Origin: Sphingobacterium sp. UBA5670
GTDB taxonomy: Bacteria > Bacteroidota > Bacteroidia > Sphingobacteriales > Sphingobacteriaceae
Direction: 5' to 3'
NCBI RefSeq assembly: GCF_002420705.1
Contig: NZ_DIIM01000005.1
Span: forward strand, 226,096-290,095
Length of the DNA stretch: 64,000 nucleotides
In this document: positions 59,317 through 64,000 of the stretch, in pieces
Layout: every line of letters starts with the position of its first letter
Position numbering within the stretch: position 1 is the stretch's first letter
Program-made: the position numbers and the translations under genes
The notes under the pieces: model-generated
What the model saw: only the letters and a program-made list of their open reading frames with translations
Told to the model about the DNA's origin: nothing
Database searches by the model: none

Positions 59317-60894
59317 TTACAGGTATGGTATCCGAAGGCGCATGAAAAGTGTTTTGGCCGGACCGAATAAAAATATTAGCCCTGTTATAAGTATTCCTAG
59401 CATCCCTAGATAAGTAAATATCTCCATGTTACTGATTAACGTTGCTTGCTGACTTAGGGTTCCCGAAATACTTTTGCCGGCAATAAGACTTGCCAGCTGA
59501 TCGCCATATAGCCCGATATATTTCTCTGTTAATGTATTCCAATAGTTTATTGTCTGCGGGTTGCTTGTATTGAGGGTTTGTTCGAGTTGAATATAATGCT
59601 TTTGATTGAGGGCATAACTGGCATTTTGGATAAGCGCAAATCCGATATTGGTACTCCAAAAACGAACTGTTGTACCCATAAGGCCTGCGTTGCCCACGTG
59701 ATGGGACTCGACACCTGTTAAGATATAAATGACCAATGGTGTGAAAAGCCAGCCTTGTCCGATTCCCTGAATAAACAAAGGAAGACCGATAGTGCCGATT
59801 GTGGTATCGGGATAAAAGGTGGGTACAAATAGAAAGCAGGAAGCTGCTAATATCAAAAAGCCACAACCAAAGATATATTTAGGCGATACATCGCGTAGAA
59901 GTAAGAAGCCTGAACTACCAACACCAAGCATCGTGCCGATGACGTTGATATACTGTACATCTATAATATAATGCCAGGGCCATTTCCATACGGTGGCCAT
60001 CACGGTATACACATTGTTTAGACAGCTACGAATAATGTAAAAGAGAAAGAACAGGGTAACTCCGATGATAACATTTTTGTATCTCAAGATCTCAAAATGA
60101 AAAAGGGGTCTTTTGACCATGCTTTGTTTAATCATAAAGAGTGCCCCAAAAACAAGGGTAAGGGCAAAATTGATGGTAATATTGCTGTGTGCAAACCAAT
60201 AGTATTTACGGCCATAAATTAAAACGTAAGCACCGCAGCTTAATGAGAGCAGTAAAAATAGACAACTTGCCAGATCTAATTGATAGAGGGGGAATTTTTT
60301 ACCCAAGCGATTATTGTTAAGTAACAGCAAAGCTATTGCAATCACAATCAAGTGCCAATAGAGCACTACGTGTATCATATCTTGCCATCCATAATCCATA
60401 ATGCTTTCTTTGAGCAAAGAGGTTGTTAAGGTTGAACCCGTAAGCATAAAGGTATATAGAAAGAAATAGGCGATTGTCCGGCTCTTGGCATGCTTAATCT
60501 GCATCATGAGCAATGGAAGAAAGCAAGCTCCTTCCAGTACACAGAAAATGCCTTCGACCACGCGCAGAATGCCAATAAGAAATGGATCTCTTGTCAGCGA
60601 AATGCCTAGTAGGATCAGGATGGAAAGGCTGCAGGTCAGGAGGATATATGTCCTTACCCTGAAAAAGGAAAACAGTCGCTGAAATATAAGTAAAGCAACG
60701 ACAATGGCACCGTACATCAAGGATAGAAAATACTGAATATCTTCGGCCTCGATATCTAGTGCCGACGCGGTAAATGCTGTATTGGAATGGAACAGCGACA
60801 TTAACATAAGGTGTGGGAACATCGCCAATATCATTAGCGGAAGTTTTATCCATTCGGGCACCCAGCTATAGTATAAAGATTTGTCCGTACTCAT
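59317..60894 (-). CDS. MFS efflux transporter (DHA2/EmrB-like)
   Basis: This is a 525-residue inner-membrane protein with about 14 hydrophobic segments, the size and layout of DHA2-type drug:proton antiporters that work with an HlyD/EmrA periplasmic arm. Stretches include LPLMILAMFPHLMLMSLF, FLLLSLSCGAYVLIYG, FIQGIGQGWLFTPLVIYIL and a final ILITGLIFLFGPAKTLFM. The loop Arg/Gly motifs of classical EmrB are weak, so the assignment leans on topology and on the adaptor gene 6 nt upstream. No TolC-type outer-membrane gene is in the window. Likely exports a toxic hydrophobic compound. Confidence 0.85.
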   Translation of the reverse strand: MSTDKSLYYSWVPEWIKLPLMILAMFPHLMLMSLFHSNTAFTASALDIEAEDIQYFLSLMYGAIVVALLIFQRLFSFFRVRTYILLTCSLSILILLGISLTRDPFLIGILRVVEGIFCVLEGACFLPLLMMQIKHAKSRTIAYFFLYTFMLTGSTLTTSLLKESIMDYGWQDMIHVVLYWHLIVIAIALLLLNNNRLGKKFPLYQLDLASCLFLLLSLSCGAYVLIYGRKYYWFAHSNITINFALTLVFGALFMIKQSMVKRPLFHFEILRYKNVIIGVTLFFLFYIIRSCLNNVYTVMATVWKWPWHYIIDVQYINVIGTMLGVGSSGFLLLRDVSPKYIFGCGFLILAASCFLFVPTFYPDTTIGTIGLPLFIQGIGQGWLFTPLVIYILTGVESHHVGNAGLMGTTVRFWSTNIGFALIQNASYALNQKHYIQLEQTLNTSNPQTINYWNTLTEKYIGLYGDQLASLIAGKSISGTLSQQATLISNMEIFTYLGMLGILITGLIFLFGPAKTLFMRLRIPYL

Positions 60895-60900
60895 GGGTGA

Positions 60901-61950
60901 TTAAGATTGATGGGCGGCATGGATGACCACATTCATCCCGGCACGTAATTTCTTGAGATCCTGTTGTGGGTCAAATACAATTTTAATGGGAATTCGTTGT
61001 TCAATCTTCACGAAATTTCCGGTTGCATTGTCTTGAGGTATAACGGCAAATTTGGAACCTGATGCTGGGGAAAAAGAATGGATCTTTCCTTTAAAACTAA
61101 GTTTGGGAAAGGCATCGACCTGTATAGTGACTATAGTGCCCTCTGCAAGATCTTCAAGCTGAGTTTCTCTAAAATTTGCGTTGATCCATTTCTCTTCGCT
61201 TATGACATTGGCTAGGGTCTGCCCTTCCTTTACAAATTGTCCCGGTTGGATAGATCGTTTGCCAACAAAGCCATCGTAGGGAGCGGTTACTACGGTATAG
61301 GAGAGAAAAAGCTGTGCATTTGTTTTTGCTGCCTTTTTAATATTGATGTTCGCTCTTGCAGGTAATTCGTTTGCCTTTTCTTTGCTGGTATTCAGTTGAG
61401 CTGAATTATATTCTTCCGTAATGGTATGCAATTGTGCCAATGCTATATCGTATGCTGCTTTGGCATTATCGTACTGTTGTTTGGTCGAAGCCTCTGCTTC
61501 AAATAAACTTTTAAATCGATTGTAATCCTGTTGAGTTTGCCATACACTTACTTTTGCAGCTTCTAATCTTGCCTTTTGAACCGAAATGCTATTAGCTGTC
61601 GCATGGGCTGTTTTGCTGATTACTTCGGCATTTCTCTGGCTGCTTTGGAGTTCGGCATTTGCCATATCCACCTTAGTTTGATACTCACTGGCGTCTATAA
61701 TTAATAGGGTGTCACCCCGATGGACATATTGGTTTTCTTCAAATCGTACTTCCTTAATAAAACCGGAAATCCTACTGGCAACAGGTGTCAGATATTGATC
61801 AATTTGCGCGTCATTTGTCGTTACATATTGATTGGTAAAAATGAGGTGTTTGACTAAGACTCCGATACCGGTTAATAATAATAGGCTGGCAAATATGACA
61901 AGCACTTTATTAAATCCTCTTGTTTTTTCTCTTTTATCTTCTTTATTCAT
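60901..61950 (-). CDS. HlyD/EmrA-family periplasmic adaptor subunit
   Basis: This is a 349-residue membrane-fusion protein: an N-terminal cytoplasmic tail and one helix (VLVIFASLLLLTGIGVLVKHLIF, about 15-37), then the lipoyl half YVTTNDAQIDQYLTPVASRISGFIKEVRFEENQYVHRGDTLLIID near 43-88. A long coiled-coil hairpin (about 95-205) follows, then the second lipoyl half and barrel (YTVVTAPYDGFVGKRSIQPGQFVKEGQTLANVI near 215-250, RAGMNVVIHA at the end). It links the MFS pump encoded 6 nt downstream to an outer-membrane channel. It is divergent from the AraC regulator gene, which probably controls the pair. Confidence 0.93.
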   Translation of the reverse strand: MNKEDKREKTRGFNKVLVIFASLLLLTGIGVLVKHLIFTNQYVTTNDAQIDQYLTPVASRISGFIKEVRFEENQYVHRGDTLLIIDASEYQTKVDMANAELQSSQRNAEVISKTAHATANSISVQKARLEAAKVSVWQTQQDYNRFKSLFEAEASTKQQYDNAKAAYDIALAQLHTITEEYNSAQLNTSKEKANELPARANINIKKAAKTNAQLFLSYTVVTAPYDGFVGKRSIQPGQFVKEGQTLANVISEEKWINANFRETQLEDLAEGTIVTIQVDAFPKLSFKGKIHSFSPASGSKFAVIPQDNATGNFVKIEQRIPIKIVFDPQQDLKKLRAGMNVVIHAAHQS

Positions 61951-62201
61951 TATTATTTAATTGCGCGTTTTTCACTCAAAAAGTCTCAGGTCCCATATCC
62001 CAGTTGGACTTATCATCATCTTGAAATAGCATTTTTTCATTTTACGTAAACAGGATTGTTCGGATTACCAACAAACTTCGTCTGGGCGCTTGGGAGTAAG
62101 GCTGCACAAAGATACTGCAGGATAGAAATGTTTTGTTTTGTATAGTCGGACGGATATTTGTTCATTTGCGCCATATGGTGTAAAAAGTGTAATTTTAGAT
62201 T

Positions 62202-63011
62202 ATGGGAGAGGATAAACTTGCAGCTATTGATGCTGAACATTATGATTTTTACGTAGATCACATGTATGTCGATCGTATTGATTCTCGTGAGTATAAACAT
62301 AAAAAGGCGCGCCTGCTTTATGCCGACGGTGGTATTATTCATGTATTTACCGCTACAAAGCACTGGTATTTGCCGGCAAGATTTTATATGTGGATTCCGG
62401 CAAATACAACTTATCATCTGGAAAGCACCAGCTCTCGTATCCCATTGTACAGTTTTTATTTTAAGGAAAGGCAGGATATGCCGTCCGTGCTTTCAGCGCC
62501 GAATATATTTCTAAGTAATGATTTGATGCGTGAAATGTTTTTATTTGCTCAGGACTGGAGCGGAGGTGTTAGCAAAAAGACTGAATATTCAAAATACTGT
62601 GTCTTGCGTGCGATGATGGCGATTATTCCGGATACGAGCCCACCAGTAGATGCTTTCCCGATGCAACATCCCTATCCTAAGAGTGAAAAACTCCGAAGTG
62701 TGGCTAGATATCTGAACAGCAACCTCGATCAAGCCTTTACCATTGAACAGATTGCGGCCCGCTTTGGAATGAGCAGCCGCTCGCTGTCCAGACTTTTCAA
62801 AGAAGATATGGGCATCAGTTATATTCGTTTTCTAAGAGCCATACGAATTGCGAAATCCCTGGAGCTGATGTCCGAGAATAAGTATTCCATCCTCGAAATC
62901 GCTATGCGTGTAGGGTACAATGAGCTCTCTTCTTTTAGCAATATATTTACGCGTGTAACGGGTATCCGTCCATCGATATATATGGCGAAGATTAATGAAT
63001 ATAAACAGTAA
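62202..63011 (+). CDS. AraC-family transcriptional regulator
   Basis: The 269-residue protein has an N-terminal cupin-like sensor (about 1-150; the phrase HWYLPARFYMWIPANTTYHLESTSSRIPLYSFYFK) and a C-terminal AraC DNA-binding pair of helix-turn-helices. HTH1 is DQAFTIEQIAARFGMSSRSLSRLFKEDMG near 180-208. HTH2 is KYSILEIAMRVGYNELSSFSNIFTRVTGIRPSIY near 228-261. It is divergent from the EmrAB-like efflux operon across 251 bases, the usual arrangement for a local activator. It is convergent with the SNF2 helicase gene (9 nt between stops). Confidence 0.93.
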   Translation: MGEDKLAAIDAEHYDFYVDHMYVDRIDSREYKHKKARLLYADGGIIHVFTATKHWYLPARFYMWIPANTTYHLESTSSRIPLYSFYFKERQDMPSVLSAPNIFLSNDLMREMFLFAQDWSGGVSKKTEYSKYCVLRAMMAIIPDTSPPVDAFPMQHPYPKSEKLRSVARYLNSNLDQAFTIEQIAARFGMSSRSLSRLFKEDMGISYIRFLRAIRIAKSLELMSENKYSILEIAMRVGYNELSSFSNIFTRVTGIRPSIYMAKINEYKQ

Positions 63012-63020
63012 CGTTTTGAT

Positions 63021-64000
63021 TTAGGCCAAAAGTTCCTGCAGATCTTCCTGAGATAGCGACTTGATAAAGCTTTCTTCTGTCGTGATCAGGCTTTGTGCAA
63101 TCGATTTCTTTTTGTTCTGTAAAGCTAATATCTTTTCTTCGACGGTATCTTTACTGATAAATTTATAGATAAACACATTGCGCGTTTGACCGATGCGATG
63201 CGAGCGGTCGACAGCCTGTTGTTCCACAGCAGGATTCCACCACGGATCGAGAATAAAGACATAGTCAGCTTCAATCAGATTGAGTCCCACCCCACCTGCT
63301 TTTATTGATATGAGGAACAGCTTGGTGTCATTATTTTTACGGAATTGACTGACGGCTTCATCCCGGTTCTTTGTGCCGCCATCCAGGTAGGCATAATTAG
63401 TCCCTTTGTTATCAAAATACTGACGGAAGATATTAAGCTGTTTGACGAACTGGGAGAAAATCAGTACTTTGTTGCCTCTTCGCATAACCATTTCAAGTGT
63501 CTCAATGACGGCTTCGAACTTACCTGAATCGCCCAAGAATTTCTCATCGACCATTTTAGGGTGGTTGGCTAATTGTCGGAGTTTAGTCAATCCCTGTAAT
63601 AGCGCAATTTGGGTAGATTTTGGCTTGTTATCCAACTGCCCATCAAGGATTGCATTGCGATATTCAGATTTGACTTTTTCGTACAACTCGGATTGTTTTT
63701 CCGTCATTTCACAGTAGAGTACTTGTTCGGTTTTTGGCGGTAATTCAGTTGCCACCTGATCTTTTGTACGTCTTAATATAAATGGTTTGACAATCGCTTG
63801 AAGGCGCTGTGCTTTTTCTTCGTCTTTTTTCTTTTCGATGGGCTGCACAAACTCTTTCTGGAAATAGGTGTAGCTGCCCAGTAGTCCTGGGTTGGTGAAG
63901 TGCATCTGTGCCCAAAGATCCGAAACGGAGTTTTCAACGGGGGTTCCGCTTAAGGCCAGCTTGTTTTTACTTTTTAAGCTTTTGATTGCTTTAAACGATT
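63021..64000 (-). CDS. SNF2-family DEAD/DEAH helicase (partial, C-terminal part)
   Basis: These are the last 326 codons of a Swi2/Snf2-type ATPase whose N-terminal part is beyond the right edge. The frame enters the window at the end of the first RecA-like domain (SKNKLALSGTPVENSVSDLWAQMHF, motif III and adjacent). It contains FILRRTKDQVATELPPKTEQV, the second RecA-like domain with VLIFSQFVKQLNIFRQYF, ISIKAGGVGLNLIEADYVFILDPWWNPAVEQQAVDRSHRIGQTRNV (motifs V and VI) and the C-terminal TVEEKILALQNKKKSIAQSLI. Such proteins remodel DNA-protein or RNA polymerase complexes (RapA-like) using ATP. An internal ATG at 63905 is not the start. Confidence 0.95.
   Translation of the reverse strand, partial: SFKAIKSLKSKNKLALSGTPVENSVSDLWAQMHFTNPGLLGSYTYFQKEFVQPIEKKKDEEKAQRLQAIVKPFILRRTKDQVATELPPKTEQVLYCEMTEKQSELYEKVKSEYRNAILDGQLDNKPKSTQIALLQGLTKLRQLANHPKMVDEKFLGDSGKFEAVIETLEMVMRRGNKVLIFSQFVKQLNIFRQYFDNKGTNYAYLDGGTKNRDEAVSQFRKNNDTKLFLISIKAGGVGLNLIEADYVFILDPWWNPAVEQQAVDRSHRIGQTRNVFIYKFISKDTVEEKILALQNKKKSIAQSLITTEESFIKSLSQEDLQELLA

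Noticed and set aside
59165..59413. 82-codon plus-strand ORF downstream of gltX
   Set aside because: It begins right after a terminator, overlaps the end of the convergent efflux gene, and has no recognisable features.

Overview
The window looks like a chromosome segment from a member of the Bacteroidota, most likely Sphingobacterium or a close relative in the Sphingobacteriaceae. This rests on three SusC/SusD pairs, family-typical proteins (putative porin, DUF5683, DUF2911, DUF4143 ATPase, DUF5684-type extension on signal peptidase I), the parA-parB-DUF5683-dapB-lepB gene order, and promoters of the TTG / TAnnTTTG type. No insertion sequence, prophage or CRISPR array is visible. Both ends cut a gene: hflX on the left and a SNF2 helicase on the right.

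Layout. 1-4.6 kb: hflX (partial), recG and two related small lipoproteins, all on the minus strand. 4.6-6 kb: an AAA/DUF4143 ATPase preceded by four 33-bp tandem repeats that run into its start codon. 6.1-10.9 kb: a SusC/SusD pair (minus) with no enzymes beside it. 11.4-12.8 kb: an operon of a 43-residue membrane peptide, RidA and an EamA transporter. 13-16.5 kb: nagA, a DigH/YngK-like glycosidase lipoprotein and a thioesterase. 17-36.8 kb: a plus-strand peptidoglycan/MurNAc scavenging locus. 36.9-44.9 kb: purine nucleoside phosphorylase, a putative porin, four valine tRNAs, a PagL-like deacylase and an M16 peptidase. 45-52.5 kb: housekeeping genes (FMN reductase, parAB, DUF5683, dapB, lepB, pdxJ, cdaA). 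52.6-59 kb: DUF2911, a sugar MFS transporter, a thioesterase-DinB-histidine kinase operon and gltX. 59.3-64 kb: an EmrAB-like efflux pair, a divergent AraC regulator and the SNF2 helicase.

The centrepiece is 17.0-36.8 kb: SusC-SusD, an Amidase_2 N-acetylmuramoyl-alanine amidase, NamZ (exo-N-acetylmuramidase, DUF1343), a second SusC-SusD, a metallophosphoesterase/beta-propeller protein, a GH9 glycosidase, a polysaccharide deacetylase, MurQ etherase and a sodium:solute symporter resembling the MurNAc transporter MurT. Together they would bind cell-wall fragments outside, trim them in the periplasm, import amino sugar and convert MurNAc-6-phosphate to GlcNAc-6-phosphate for NagA, encoded a few kb upstream. 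No MurNAc kinase is in the window. A 17-bp motif, ATGCATAAAnnTGCAAT, recurs ahead of three transcription units of this locus and may be its operator.

The most striking detail is at 33685-33691. The GH9 gene ends with the heptamer A AAA AAG, in the correct phase for -1 ribosomal slippage, directly before its UAA stop. The -1 frame runs without interruption into the polysaccharide deacetylase, which has no signal peptide and no ATG start. A GGAGGAG stretch lies just upstream, as in E. coli dnaX. A GH9-deacetylase fusion of about 840 residues made by programmed frameshifting is the leading hypothesis; a simple frameshift mutation or sequencing error in a fused gene is the alternative.
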